DNA from: Solirubrobacterales bacterium
GTDB taxonomy: Bacteria; Actinomycetota; Thermoleophilia; Solirubrobacterales; 70-9
Direction: 5' to 3'
DNA length: 64,000 nt
Assembly: GCA_025936755.1 (NCBI GenBank)
Contig: JAICSS010000013.1
Location: 1 to 64,000, forward strand
In this document: in pieces, positions 25,661 through 33,947 of the stretch
How the letters are laid out: every line of letters starts with the position of its first letter
How positions within the stretch are numbered: the first letter of the stretch is position 1
Translations under genes and position numbers: made by a program
Notes under the pieces: model-generated
The model's database searches: none
What the model was told of the DNA's origin: nothing
What the model saw: the letters and a program-made list of their open reading frames with translations, nothing else

Positions 25661-26329
25661 ATGGCTATCGCGACGACGACTCCCCCGACAAGCAACGCCC
25701 TCCGCGACTTCCTCGCCCTGAGCCCATGCCCGTTCGCGCAGCGGGCCCGAATCCGCCGCGGCAGGCCGTGGGGAGATCCCCGCCCTCTGGCGGAGCGGCT
25801 CGACGACCTGCATGCGGACCTGCTCGGGATGGGCGCCGGCCAGGACGAGGATCTCCTGGCTCTGGAGATCGGCCTCGCCGAGCGCCTGCGGACGCCGCGA
25901 GACGCGGCTGCCCTCCTGCACGCCACCCTCGACGGCCTGCGCGCTCGCGACCGCTCCAACCAGGATCCGCTGACGAGGGGAATCGAGTCGGCGGACTGGG
26001 ATTTCGAACACAACGGGGAGAGGTTCTTCATCTCGCTCTTCGCGCCGCTCTACCCGGTGACCCATTCGCGCTTCTCCGGCCACCGCAGCGTCGCTTTCGT
26101 CCTCTTCCAGCCGGAGCGCAGCTTCCGGCGCTACGGCGTCTCCTCGCGCCACCCGGGCCGCGGCCGGCTGTCAAGGGCGGTCGAGCGTCGCTTCCATCGT
26201 CAGGGCAAGGACTACGACGCGACTCTCAACGCAAGCACCGCCAAGGCGCTGCGGTTCGTCAAGCCCTTGAGCAGCGAGGAGGGTCCGATCGCCTGGTGGC
26301 AGGTTCCCTACGAAGCTGAGGTCGGCTGA
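25661..26329 (+). CDS. YqcI/YcgG-like protein
   Basis: 222 residues. The pattern SPCPFAQ near residue 22, WDFEHNGERFFISLFAPLYP and SVAFVLFQPERSFRRYG match my memory of the YqcI/YcgG family (Pfam PF08892). One member, GntA, is described as a heme-dependent N-hydroxylase in guanitoxin synthesis; most are uncharacterised. I start at ATG 25661; a TTG at 25607 is also open. It converges on the PfkB kinase gene with a 22-base overlap of the 3' ends. The assignment is by pattern only and should be checked by HMM. Confidence 0.6.
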   Translation: MAIATTTPPTSNALRDFLALSPCPFAQRARIRRGRPWGDPRPLAERLDDLHADLLGMGAGQDEDLLALEIGLAERLRTPRDAAALLHATLDGLRARDRSNQDPLTRGIESADWDFEHNGERFFISLFAPLYPVTHSRFSGHRSVAFVLFQPERSFRRYGVSSRHPGRGRLSRAVERRFHRQGKDYDATLNASTAKALRFVKPLSSEEGPIAWWQVPYEAEVG

Positions 26330-27213
26330 TCGGTCGGCAGCATCGAGGCCCGGACGGCGACCTTCCGAGCCGCCAGCGCAGCTCCCTGGGAGCAGCTCTC
26401 GGCGGCTGACAGCCCGGAGCTCCAGCGGGCGACCAGGTAGGCCCCGTTGAAGGTGTCGCCGGCGCCGACGACGCAGCGGACGCTCTCCGGCCGGACCGCC
26501 TCATACCTCGTCCAGCGCCGCGCCGACCCGTCGCTGAACTGGCCACCGGCCTCGCCTTCGGTGACGACGACCTCCCGTCCCCGATCGGACGGAATCGCTG
26601 CCCAGCTCGCGAGCCCGAGGCTCTCCAGGAAGCGCGGCCCCTCGCGGTGATTGCTGAAGATCAGCTCGCTCTCAGCGAGGAGACCGAGCAGCAGGTCGCG
26701 ATCGCTCCCGAGCAGCAGCTCCAGCAGGGGAATGCTCGCGTTGAGGGCGATTGGGACCCCGCGCGAGCGGGCGAGTCGAAGGACGGCGCGAAGGACGATC
26801 GGGTCTTCCACCGTCACGTAGACGGCGTCGATCTCGTCGAAGAACCCGGCAAGAGCCTCGGCAACGACCTCCTCCTGCCCCTCCAGCAGACCCTGCCTGG
26901 AGACGAAGGTGACGACCTTCTGCGCGTGGGAGATCGTGATCCAGGTGCGGCTGTCCCGCTCCAGGAGCCCGAGCTGGTAGCGGCGATCGAGGCTGCGTGG
27001 CAGCAACCCGTTCAGCCGCGCCTCCTTGCCCAGGAGCGCGAACGGGACGACCTCTCCCCCCTGCTCCCGAACCGCCGCCGCGGTGACCATGCCCTTGCCG
27101 CCCGGACACCGAATCGCCTCCTCGACCGGAGCCACGTCGTCATCCAGCATCTCCTGGTCGGGGATGAAAAGCAGGGTGTCGAGCGTCGCCATCCCGACGC
27201 AGCCGATCCTCAT
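26308..27213 (-). CDS. PfkB-family carbohydrate/nucleoside kinase
   Basis: 301 residues of the ribokinase fold. The N-terminal GCVGMATLDTLLF strand, the PfkB-1 glycine motif CPGGKGMVTAAA near 45, and the PfkB-2 motif GAGDTFNGAY with catalytic Asp253 are all present. Family members phosphorylate sugars, nucleosides or adenosine-like substrates. I use ATG 27213; an upstream start at 27285 would add 24 unconvincing residues. It is divergent (121 bases) from the dCTP-deaminase-like gene and overlaps the YqcI-like gene end to end. Confidence 0.86.
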   Translation of the reverse strand: MRIGCVGMATLDTLLFIPDQEMLDDDVAPVEEAIRCPGGKGMVTAAAVREQGGEVVPFALLGKEARLNGLLPRSLDRRYQLGLLERDSRTWITISHAQKVVTFVSRQGLLEGQEEVVAEALAGFFDEIDAVYVTVEDPIVLRAVLRLARSRGVPIALNASIPLLELLLGSDRDLLLGLLAESELIFSNHREGPRFLESLGLASWAAIPSDRGREVVVTEGEAGGQFSDGSARRWTRYEAVRPESVRCVVGAGDTFNGAYLVARWSSGLSAAESCSQGAALAARKVAVRASMLPTDQPTSAS

Positions 27214-27334
27214 GGCGCCAAGGGTGTCAGATCTTCCCCGGAGCGCGGGCGGGCGCCTCCGCCTGGCAAGAGGAATTGGCTCCAATACCTGGAACGTTCC
27301 CAGACCGATGGGAACGAAAGAGGAGCGCCGCTCG

Positions 27335-28336
27335 ATGGAACTCGCCGACCGGACCGAAGCGGCGAAGATACCCGGCGACCACGACTGGCCGATGAAGGTC
27401 GTCCATCACAGACTGAAGGAAGGCTTCTGGAAGGACCCCGATCCCGCCAACACGGCGGTGCTCACCGCCGACCTGATCCGGGAGTACCACTATGAGGTCG
27501 GCAGGATGATCCGACCCTTCCAGGAGAAGCACCTGAACTCCGCCAGCTACGACCTCACCCTCGGCCCGCGCTGCCTGGTCGACGGCGAGGAAGTGATCCT
27601 CGGCGAGCGCGATCAGGTTCTGCGGATCGAGCCGGGGTCGATCGCCCTCGCCCCCTCCCGGGAGATGCTCTTCATCCCCCACTGGCTGGTGGCCACCTTC
27701 AACCTGAAGAGCCGCTACATCTTCAAAGGGCTGCTGATGGGCATCGGCCCCCAGATCGATCCCGGCTACATGGGAGTCCTCACCTGTCCCCTGCACAACA
27801 TCTCCTGCGAGCCGATCGATCTGTATTTCTGCGAGCCGTTCGCGAAGCTCGACTTCATCCGCACCAGTTGGGGAGCGACGGTCGAGCTCGATGGCGTCGA
27901 CAGCGAAGACGCCCTCTACGAACGCGCCGCACGCGGAGAGTTGCGCGGCTACAAGGACAACCGGGTGATCCTCTGGCCGCGGGAGGAGAACTTCAGGCCG
28001 CCCTTGGTGACCGGCAAGAAGCCAGCGGGGGTCAAAGGCTTCCTGGGTGGCCTCAAGGAGCAGGTGGAGGAATTCGGCAGAAAACTCAACTGGGGATTCG
28101 GGGGTGGCGTCATCCTCGCGATCACGACGATTGCCGCGGTGGTGGGAGTCGGCGCCCTCGCCGTCATCTACACCGACGGACGGGTCGGCGACGCCCGCGA
28201 CGACGCGGTACGGGCAGCGCGGGCGGAGCTGAAGTCGGAGATACAGGAACTCGGCCACGCCCGACAGGTTTCCGGCACCGGCCGCACCCGGGCGGAAGGC
28301 GACGCGCCGCTAGCGGCTGGCAGAACCCTTCGCTAG
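27335..28336 (+). CDS. membrane-anchored dCTP deaminase/dUTPase-like protein
   Basis: 333 residues. Residues about 40-175 follow the dCTP deaminase plan: LNSASYDLTLG, IEPGSIALAPSREMLFIP, FNLKSRYIFKG and IDPGYMGVLTCPLHN. The deaminase glutamate that normally lies in a VxLExxN segment is proline here (CPLHN), while the aspartate of the dUTPase-like IDPGYxG is kept (Asp142). An amphipathic helix (235-252), a TM helix (about 257-279) and a coiled tail follow. The ATG at 27335 has AGGAG about 10 bases upstream. It could be a nucleotide-binding sensor or a hydrolase. The 3' end overlaps the convergent methyltransferase gene by 27 bases. Confidence 0.75.
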   Translation: MELADRTEAAKIPGDHDWPMKVVHHRLKEGFWKDPDPANTAVLTADLIREYHYEVGRMIRPFQEKHLNSASYDLTLGPRCLVDGEEVILGERDQVLRIEPGSIALAPSREMLFIPHWLVATFNLKSRYIFKGLLMGIGPQIDPGYMGVLTCPLHNISCEPIDLYFCEPFAKLDFIRTSWGATVELDGVDSEDALYERAARGELRGYKDNRVILWPREENFRPPLVTGKKPAGVKGFLGGLKEQVEEFGRKLNWGFGGGVILAITTIAAVVGVGALAVIYTDGRVGDARDDAVRAARAELKSEIQELGHARQVSGTGRTRAEGDAPLAAGRTLR

Positions 28337-28948
28337 CGGCCGAACGATCGCCGGAGCCTTGGGAAGCTCGCCGCGTTCGATGTTGCCGAGCTGGAAGCCG
28401 GCGGCGCGGATGGCGGAGACGGTGTCGCGGTTGCAGTGGCAGCCGTCGCCGAGGAAGCGCCAGGGCTTCTCGAGGCGGTCCTGCCATTTGGCGAGCGAAA
28501 GGTGGTTGGCGCGGACGTGCTCGAGGAAGAGGAGCTGGCCGCCGGGAGCGAGGACGCGGGAGATCTCCCCCAGGGCCGAGGACTGGTCGGGGACCGTGCA
28601 GAGGACCAGCGTCACCACGACGGAGTCGAAGCTGTCGTCCGGGAATGGCAGCTCTTCGGCGCCGGCCTGCACCAGGTCGGCTCCGGGGCAGTCCTTCTCC
28701 GCGCGCTGGCGCAGCTGCTTGAACATGTGCGGGTCGGGCTCGGTCAGGGTCAGGCTGTCGAGGCCCTCGCGCGGGTACAGCTCCAGGTTGAGGCCGGTCC
28801 CCGCGCCCAGCTCCAGCACTCTCCCCCGCGCCTCGCACAGTAGCTCGCGGCGCATCTCCCGCAGGCCGGCCTCTTCGCTGGCCGCGAAGGCGCGGTCGTA
28901 GAAGGCCGAGAACATCCGGCCCCAGGTGGCGTCGTAGATCCTTCCCAT
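28310..28948 (-). CDS. SAM-dependent methyltransferase, UbiE-like
   Basis: 212 residues. Class I methyltransferase with motif I VLELGAGTGLNLELYP, acidic EPDPHM, AEELPFPDDSFDSVVVTLVLC and LAPGGQLLFLEHV, close to the methyltransferase-11/UbiE group and to small phospholipid or arsenite-like methyltransferases. GDGCHCNRDT gives a C-terminal Cys pair. ATG 28948 was chosen because GAAGGAG lies 10-16 bases upstream; an earlier ATG at 28984 is possible. The substrate is unknown. Confidence 0.82.
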   Translation of the reverse strand: MGRIYDATWGRMFSAFYDRAFAASEEAGLREMRRELLCEARGRVLELGAGTGLNLELYPREGLDSLTLTEPDPHMFKQLRQRAEKDCPGADLVQAGAEELPFPDDSFDSVVVTLVLCTVPDQSSALGEISRVLAPGGQLLFLEHVRANHLSLAKWQDRLEKPWRFLGDGCHCNRDTVSAIRAAGFQLGNIERGELPKAPAIVRPLAKGSASR

Positions 28949-29064
28949 GACTGGTTCGCTCCTTCGCTGAGTTTCGGGCGTCATAGCGCCCACGATTCAG
29001 CGTTCGTGCTGGCGGACGCGTTGCTAGATGGCGTCCCGGTGTACGGGCTCGGGCGCGTCCTCGT

Positions 29065-29904
29065 TCACGGCCCGCTGGCCGCGGCCCGCTCCTCGTAGGC
29101 GCGGCGGGCGCCGTGGTCGACCTCGGTCATCAGCTTGTCGATCTTCATCGCCCGCCCCAGTGCCTCGCGCCAGCGGCGCGGCAGCGGCGCCAGGACCTTG
29201 TAGAGGACGCCGTTGGCGCGCGGGACGAAGACGTCGAAGCGCGGCACTTCCATCGCCTCGACGATCTCGTTGGCGACGTCGGCGGCCTCGACCGGTTTCA
29301 CCCACTTCTGGCCGACGCCGCTGGTCAGCTCGGTGTTGACCACGGTCGGCATCACGCAGAGCACCTCGACGCCGCTGCCGCGGAGCTCCCCCCGCACCGC
29401 CTCGCTGATGCCGACGACGGCGTGCTTGGTACCCGAGTAGGTGGCGATTCCCGGGATCCCCGATTTGCCCGCCTGCGAGGCGATGTTGACGATCCAGCCG
29501 GTCCCGCGCGGGCGCAGCCGCTTGATCGCCAGCTGGGTGCCGGTGACGACGCCGCCGACGTTGATGTCGATCTGGCGCCGCACCGAGGCCTCGCTCTCCT
29601 CCTCGAACGGCGTCACCGGCATGATCCCGGCGTTGTTGACCACCGCGTCGATCGGCCCCAGCTGCCGCTCGGCCTCGTCGAGGAAGCGCTCGAAGGAACC
29701 GCGGTCGGTGACGTCGAGCGGCAGCGCCACGGTGCCGCTGCCGAGCTGCGCCGCCGTCTGCTCGGCCAGATCGTGCTGGAGGTCGCCGATGGCGACCCGA
29801 CAGCCTTTGGCGATCAGCGCCTGCGCCGTCGCCTTGCCGATCCCGCGGGCGCCGCCGGTGATCGCCACCACCTTGCCGCTGAGTGAACGCCGCTTCTGCG
29901 CCAT
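29065..29904 (-). CDS. short-chain dehydrogenase/reductase
   Basis: 279 residues. Classical SDR: TGGARGIG cofactor loop (about 18-25), NNAG motif, catalytic Ser in NIASQAGKSG and YSGTK for the Tyr-x3-Lys. A C-terminal extension (about 215-279) may contact a substrate or the membrane. ATG 29904 has AAGGAGGAGG just upstream, deciding the start. It lies 37 bases after the thiolase gene on the same strand and is probably in its operon, suggesting work on acyl or steroid-like substrates. Confidence 0.88.
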   Translation of the reverse strand: MAQKRRSLSGKVVAITGGARGIGKATAQALIAKGCRVAIGDLQHDLAEQTAAQLGSGTVALPLDVTDRGSFERFLDEAERQLGPIDAVVNNAGIMPVTPFEEESEASVRRQIDINVGGVVTGTQLAIKRLRPRGTGWIVNIASQAGKSGIPGIATYSGTKHAVVGISEAVRGELRGSGVEVLCVMPTVVNTELTSGVGQKWVKPVEAADVANEIVEAMEVPRFDVFVPRANGVLYKVLAPLPRRWREALGRAMKIDKLMTEVDHGARRAYEERAAASGP

Positions 29905-29941
29905 CTCCTCCTCCTTGAAATCCGATGCGGCGGGGCTCATC

Positions 29942-31138
29942 TCATGCCGCCGGTTTGTAGACGGTGACCACGGCGGCTCCGCCGAGGCCGATGTTGTGCT
30001 GCAGCGCCACCTTCGCTCCCTCGACCTGGCGCTTGTCGGCTTCGCCGCGCAGCTGCCAGGTCAGTTCCGAGCACTGCGCCAGGCCGGTCGCGCCCAGCGG
30101 GTGGCCCTTGGAGATCAGCCCGCCCGAGGGGTTGACGACGGGCCCGCTGCCGCCGTAGGTGGTCGCTTCTTCGGCGACGAGCTTGTGCGCCTCGCCCTCG
30201 GCGGCGAAGCCGAGCGCTTCGTAGGTGATCAGCTCGTTGGCGCTGAAGCAGTCGTGCAGCTCGCAGACGTCGACATCCCCCGCCCCCACTCCGGCTTCCT
30301 CGTAGGCCGCCTCGGCGGCGGTTCGCGACATGTCGGAGCCGACGATGGTCATGCAGTCGGCGTTCTCGTCGAAGGTCGAGCTGAGGTCGGTGACCATCGA
30401 CTGGCCGGCGATCTCGATCGCCTGGCCCCAGAGCCCGTGCTCCTCGACATAGCGCTCGGAGGCGACGATCGCGCAGGCCGAGCCGTCGGAGGTCGGCGAG
30501 CACTGCAGCTTGGTCAGCGGGTCGTGGATCATCTTCGCCGCCTTGATGTCCTCCAGGCTGTACTCGTCCTGGAACTGGGCGTAGGGGTTGTTGACCGAGT
30601 GCTTGTGGTTCTTCCAGCCGATCCAGGCGAAGTGGTCGGGCTCGGAGCCGTACTTCTGCATGTGGTCGCGGCCGGCGTTGCCGAACATCTGCGGCGCCGG
30701 CGGCGATGACTCGGGGTCGCGGATCTCGAACATCCGCATCGCGTGCTTGTCGAGCGCGTTGGTGCGGTCGGTGTACTTGACCCCGAGGCTGCCCGGCTCC
30801 ATCTTCTCGAAGCCCAGCGCCAGGGCGCACTCGGCGGCCCCGCCCCTGACCGCCTGCCGGGCGAGGAACAGCGCCGAGGAGCCGGTCGAGCAGTTGTTGT
30901 TGACGTTGACGACGGGGATCCCGGTCAGCCCGAGCTGGTAGAGCGCCCGCTGGCCGTAGGTCGAGTCTCCGTAGCAGTAGCCGGCGTAGGCCTGCTCGAC
31001 GTCCTCGTAGGGGATGCCGGCGTCGGCGAGCGCCTTCTCCCCCGCCTCCTTGGCCCAGTCGGGGTAGTCGCCGTCCTTGGTGCCGGGCTTCTCGAACTTG
31101 GTCATCCCGACCCCGATCACGTACGTGCGGTTGCTCAA
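29942..31138 (-). CDS. SCP2-type thiolase / lipid-transfer acetyl-CoA acetyltransferase
   Basis: 398 residues. Thiolase fold of the non-decarboxylating SCPx/lipid-transfer type: [13 protein letters not shown], nucleophile Cys in [32 protein letters not shown] and the final [14 protein letters not shown]. Such enzymes cleave branched or steroid side-chain acyl-CoAs. The TTG at 31138 is preceded by GGGAGGAG at 7 bases, deciding the start. A near-perfect inverted repeat sits 20-36 bases upstream, between this gene and the divergent ccdA. Confidence 0.9.
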   Translation of the reverse strand: MSNRTYVIGVGMTKFEKPGTKDGDYPDWAKEAGEKALADAGIPYEDVEQAYAGYCYGDSTYGQRALYQLGLTGIPVVNVNNNCSTGSSALFLARQAVRGGAAECALALGFEKMEPGSLGVKYTDRTNALDKHAMRMFEIRDPESSPPAPQMFGNAGRDHMQKYGSEPDHFAWIGWKNHKHSVNNPYAQFQDEYSLEDIKAAKMIHDPLTKLQCSPTSDGSACAIVASERYVEEHGLWGQAIEIAGQSMVTDLSSTFDENADCMTIVGSDMSRTAAEAAYEEAGVGAGDVDVCELHDCFSANELITYEALGFAAEGEAHKLVAEEATTYGGSGPVVNPSGGLISKGHPLGATGLAQCSELTWQLRGEADKRQVEGAKVALQHNIGLGGAAVVTVYKPAA

Positions 31139-31156
31139 CTGCTCGCTCCTCCCATG

Positions 31157-31174
31157 TTTGGCTGACTGGCCAAA
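31157..31174. promoter_or_regulatory. candidate operator in the thiolase/ccdA divergent region
   Basis: Inverted repeat TTTGGC-n6-GCCAAA within a 76-base divergent intergenic region. Size and symmetry fit a TetR-type operator; no regulator gene is adjacent. Confidence 0.35.
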
Positions 31175-31214
31175 TCTACCGCCTCGGGTCAAGCGGCGGG
31201 TAATCTCCAGGTTA

Positions 31215-31976
31215 GTGGTACCCCTCGCCGCCAGTACCGATCCCGCCGCGGGAGTGGGAATCCTCGCCGCCCTCGCCGCCGGGGTCGTCTCCTTCCTCTC
31301 CCCCTGCGTGCTGCCGCTCGTCCCCGGCTACCTCTCGGCCGTGAGCGGGGTCTCGGCGAGCGAGCTGGAGAGCGCCGGCTGGCGCCGGGTCCTCGGCCCG
31401 AGCCTGCTCTTCGTCGCCAGCTTCTCGGCGATCTTCATCGTCCTCGGGCTGACCGCGACCGGTCTCGGCTCCCTGCTCAAGGACAACCGCGACCTGCTGA
31501 CGAAGATCTCGGCGGCGATGATCATCGCCATGGGCCTGCTCTTCGTCGGCTCCCTCTTCATCACCCGGCTCAACCGCGACTGGCACGTCAACGCCCTCCT
31601 GGACCGGGTCGGCAAGGGCGGCCCCATCGTCGCCGGCGCCGCCTTCGCGATCGCCTGGACCCCCTGCATCGGCCCGACCCTGGGGGCGATCCTCGCCGCC
31701 GCCTCGCTCTCGGACTCGACCCTCCGCGGCGGCCTCCTGCTCGCCGTCTACTCCGCCGGCCTGGCGATCCCCTTCCTCCTCACCGCCGTCGCCTTCTCGC
31801 AGATGACCACCGCCTTCGCCGTCGTCAAGCGCCACTACCAGGCGATCGTCGCCGTCGGCGGCCTGATCCTGATCGCGATGGGCGTCCTGATCTGGACCGG
31901 CGAGTACCGCCAGCTCAACATCGAGGCCCAGAGCTGGATGTCGGAACTTGGGATCAACCTCTCCAACGACGTCTGA
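31215..31976 (+). CDS. ccdA: CcdA/DsbD-family thiol-disulfide transporter
   Basis: 253 residues with about six TM helices. The two redox cysteines occupy the family positions in [13 protein letters not shown] (TM1) and [10 protein letters not shown] (TM4). CcdA carries electrons from cytosolic thioredoxin across the membrane for cytochrome c maturation or to reduce exported thioredoxin-like proteins. It starts with GTG at 31215. No cytochrome c genes are near, but it complements the VKOR/DsbA oxidation pair 7 kb upstream. Confidence 0.92.
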   Translation: MVPLAASTDPAAGVGILAALAAGVVSFLSPCVLPLVPGYLSAVSGVSASELESAGWRRVLGPSLLFVASFSAIFIVLGLTATGLGSLLKDNRDLLTKISAAMIIAMGLLFVGSLFITRLNRDWHVNALLDRVGKGGPIVAGAAFAIAWTPCIGPTLGAILAAASLSDSTLRGGLLLAVYSAGLAIPFLLTAVAFSQMTTAFAVVKRHYQAIVAVGGLILIAMGVLIWTGEYRQLNIEAQSWMSELGINLSNDV

Positions 31977-31988
31977 GAAGGCGCATGG

Positions 31989-32048
31989 CCGGCGCATCTC
32001 GGCGTCCTCGGTCGCTTGCGTGCGGAGCACGCCACGCTCCCTGCGTCC
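31989..32048. repeat. 60-base intergenic repeat, copy 2
   Basis: Same orientation as copy 1 at 9333-9392, four mismatches in 60. Holds GCGTGC-gga-GCACGC. Located between ccdA and a small minus-strand gene. Weak similarity continues about 30 bases further right in both copies. Confidence 0.8.
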
Positions 32049-32073
32049 TTGATCTGCTTGGCCCAGCGCCTTC

Positions 32074-32352
32074 TTAGTTTTGAACTGGAGCGGCGGTCTC
32101 CAGCTCTTTGCCGACGGCCTCGACGATCTCCAGGCCGTCGTCCTCGATGTCGCGGGAGCAGACGATGCGGAAGCGGCCGGTGCCGATCTCGCCGTCGGGG
32201 ACCACCGGCAGGCCGCGGATCGTCTCCCAGCCCAGCCGCTCGACCTCGAACGGGTTCATCCGCACCTCCGCCGCCGGGAAAGGGCAGTTGGCGTTGTGCT
32301 GGTCGATCGCCTTCGAGATCGCCTCGAGGTTCTTCGCCTCCGGTGAAGCCAC
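32074..32352 (-). CDS. small conserved-looking hypothetical protein
   Basis: 92 residues. It begins with GTG at 32352 (VASPEAKNLEAISKAID) and is followed by a compact mixed sequence, NPFEVERLGWETIRGLPVVPDGEIGTGRFRIVCS, with one cysteine at each end. No signal peptide or TM segment. I do not recognise the family. It lies 10 bases after a membrane-protein gene on the same strand, probably co-transcribed. Confidence 0.7.
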   Translation of the reverse strand: MASPEAKNLEAISKAIDQHNANCPFPAAEVRMNPFEVERLGWETIRGLPVVPDGEIGTGRFRIVCSRDIEDDGLEIVEAVGKELETAAPVQN

Positions 32353-32362
32353 GGAGGGAAGT

Positions 32363-32785
32363 CTAAGTGGCCTGAGCCCGCGGCAGGGCCTCTCCAGCGG
32401 TGGGGCCACTGGAGGCCGCGAGGACTTCCTCGGAGGCCGCGAGGGATCGGGCGACACGCTTCGGCCTGGCGGCAGGGTTGAACGCGTACTGCGCGAGGTT
32501 GCCCAGCGCGATCAGCGCGTAGAGGGCCCCCGGCACCATCTCCCCCTCGATAACCCTGAGGAGCGCGAACAGGCTGAAGGCAACGCCCAGCACCGCCGGA
32601 AACCAGCGGCTCACCCCTCGAAGGCGCCGGTCCTGACGCTGGTAACTCTCGGCCAGCTCGGCGGTGGCCGCCGCCAGCCGCGGATCGTCTGGAGCCTCTC
32701 CCCGCAGGACGAAGCCGCGGAGGCGCCATTTCTCCCCGTAGGACAGCGCTCCGAACGTCTCCATCTCTTCTTCCCTGGTCCACAT
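32363..32785 (-). CDS. small membrane protein of unknown function
   Basis: 140 residues. ATG 32785 has GGGAG about 7 bases upstream. A charged N-terminal half (WTREEEMETFGALSYGEKWRLRG; about 1-58) is followed by two TM helices (about 60-78 and 84-103) and a short basic tail. No family recognised. Transcribed toward the 92-residue gene and divergent from dinB, whose start lies 70 bases away. Confidence 0.68.
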   Translation of the reverse strand: MWTREEEMETFGALSYGEKWRLRGFVLRGEAPDDPRLAAATAELAESYQRQDRRLRGVSRWFPAVLGVAFSLFALLRVIEGEMVPGALYALIALGNLAQYAFNPAARPKRVARSLAASEEVLAASSGPTAGEALPRAQAT

Positions 32786-32843
32786 ATGAAATCTCCCGGT
32801 AGGGCAGAGAGTTTTCCAGAGATGGCCACGCCGAAGCGCCGGG

Positions 32844-32849
32844 TACCGT
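32844..32849 (+). promoter_or_regulatory. -10 element (TACCGT) of dinB
   Basis: TAnnnT hexamer ending 6 bases before GTG 32856. No LexA-type palindrome was seen nearby. Confidence 0.4.
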
Positions 32850-32855
32850 TGACTG

Positions 32856-33947
32856 GTGGCACTTGCGGATTGGCCCCGGACGATCGCCCACCTCGACATG
32901 GACGCGTTCTACGCGTCGGTGGAGCTGCGACGGCGGCCGGAGCTGCGGGGGAAGCCGGTGGTGGTCTGCGGGTCGGGGCCGCGGGCGGTGGTGACGACGG
33001 CGAGCTACGAGGCGCGGAAGCTGGCGGGGATCCATTCGGCGATGCCGGCGGCGGTCGCGCGGCGGCGGCTGCCGGACGCGGTCTACCTGCGACCCGACTT
33101 CCCGGCCTACCGGGAGGCGTCGGGGCAGGTGATGGACGTGCTGCGGCGGAACCTCGAGGTGGTCGAGGTGGTGGGGCTCGACGAGGCCTACCTGGACCTG
33201 ACCGGGATCTTCTCGCCGAAGGCGGCGATGCGGCGGGTCGCGGCCGAGATCCGCCAGGAGACGCAGCTGACCTGCTCGGTGGGGATCTCCGAGAGCCGGA
33301 TGCTGGCGAAGATCACCAGCGAGCTGGGAAAGCCGGCGGGCATGGTGGTGCTCTCGCGGGAGCGGGCGCTGGAGCGCTTCGCCGGCCGCTCCCCCGGCCT
33401 CATCCCCGGGATCGGGCCGAAAACCGTCTCCCGGCTGGAGTCGATGGGGATCCGGACGCTCGCCGACCTGCGCCGCTGGCAGCGGCCCGCGCTCGAAGAC
33501 GCCTTCGGCCCCCGCTCGGGCGCCTGGCTGCACGCTCGCGGCAACCTCCTCGACGCGACCCCGGTCACGCCCGAGCACGAGACCAAGTCGCAGTCGACCG
33601 AGATCACCTTCGACGTCGACGTCACCCAGCGGGCCGAGCTGGAGCGGCACCTGGACGAGCTCTCCGCCGAGCTCTGCCGGCGCCTGCGCAAGCGCGAGCT
33701 GGCGGGCCGCACGATCGGGATCAAGGTGCGGCTCGACGACTGGACCAACGTCACCCGCTCCAACACGATCGAGGCGCCGACCAACGACCCCTCGGTCGTC
33801 GGGCCGATCGCCCTCGAGCTGCTGCGCGCCTACGACCCGCAGCGGCCGGTGCGGCTGCTCGGCGTCCGCGTCGCCTCCTTCGGCGGCAACGAGGCTGCCG
33901 AGCCGGAGCCGACACCGGGTCAGCTCCAGCTCGGGCTTGCCTCTTAA
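32856..33947 (+). CDS. dinB: Y-family DNA polymerase IV
   Basis: 363 residues. Translesion polymerase with the catalytic acidic motifs HLDMDAFYASVE (about 12-23) and GLDEAYLDLTG (near 109), helix-hairpin-helix IPGIGPKTVSRLESMGI, and a C-terminal little-finger domain (about 240-345). It lacks a clear beta-clamp peptide of the QLxLF type; the C-terminus QLQLGLAS may serve (QLQLGL). It starts with GTG and overlaps the convergent RlpA-like gene by four bases. Confidence 0.94.
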   Translation: MALADWPRTIAHLDMDAFYASVELRRRPELRGKPVVVCGSGPRAVVTTASYEARKLAGIHSAMPAAVARRRLPDAVYLRPDFPAYREASGQVMDVLRRNLEVVEVVGLDEAYLDLTGIFSPKAAMRRVAAEIRQETQLTCSVGISESRMLAKITSELGKPAGMVVLSRERALERFAGRSPGLIPGIGPKTVSRLESMGIRTLADLRRWQRPALEDAFGPRSGAWLHARGNLLDATPVTPEHETKSQSTEITFDVDVTQRAELERHLDELSAELCRRLRKRELAGRTIGIKVRLDDWTNVTRSNTIEAPTNDPSVVGPIALELLRAYDPQRPVRLLGVRVASFGGNEAAEPEPTPGQLQLGLAS

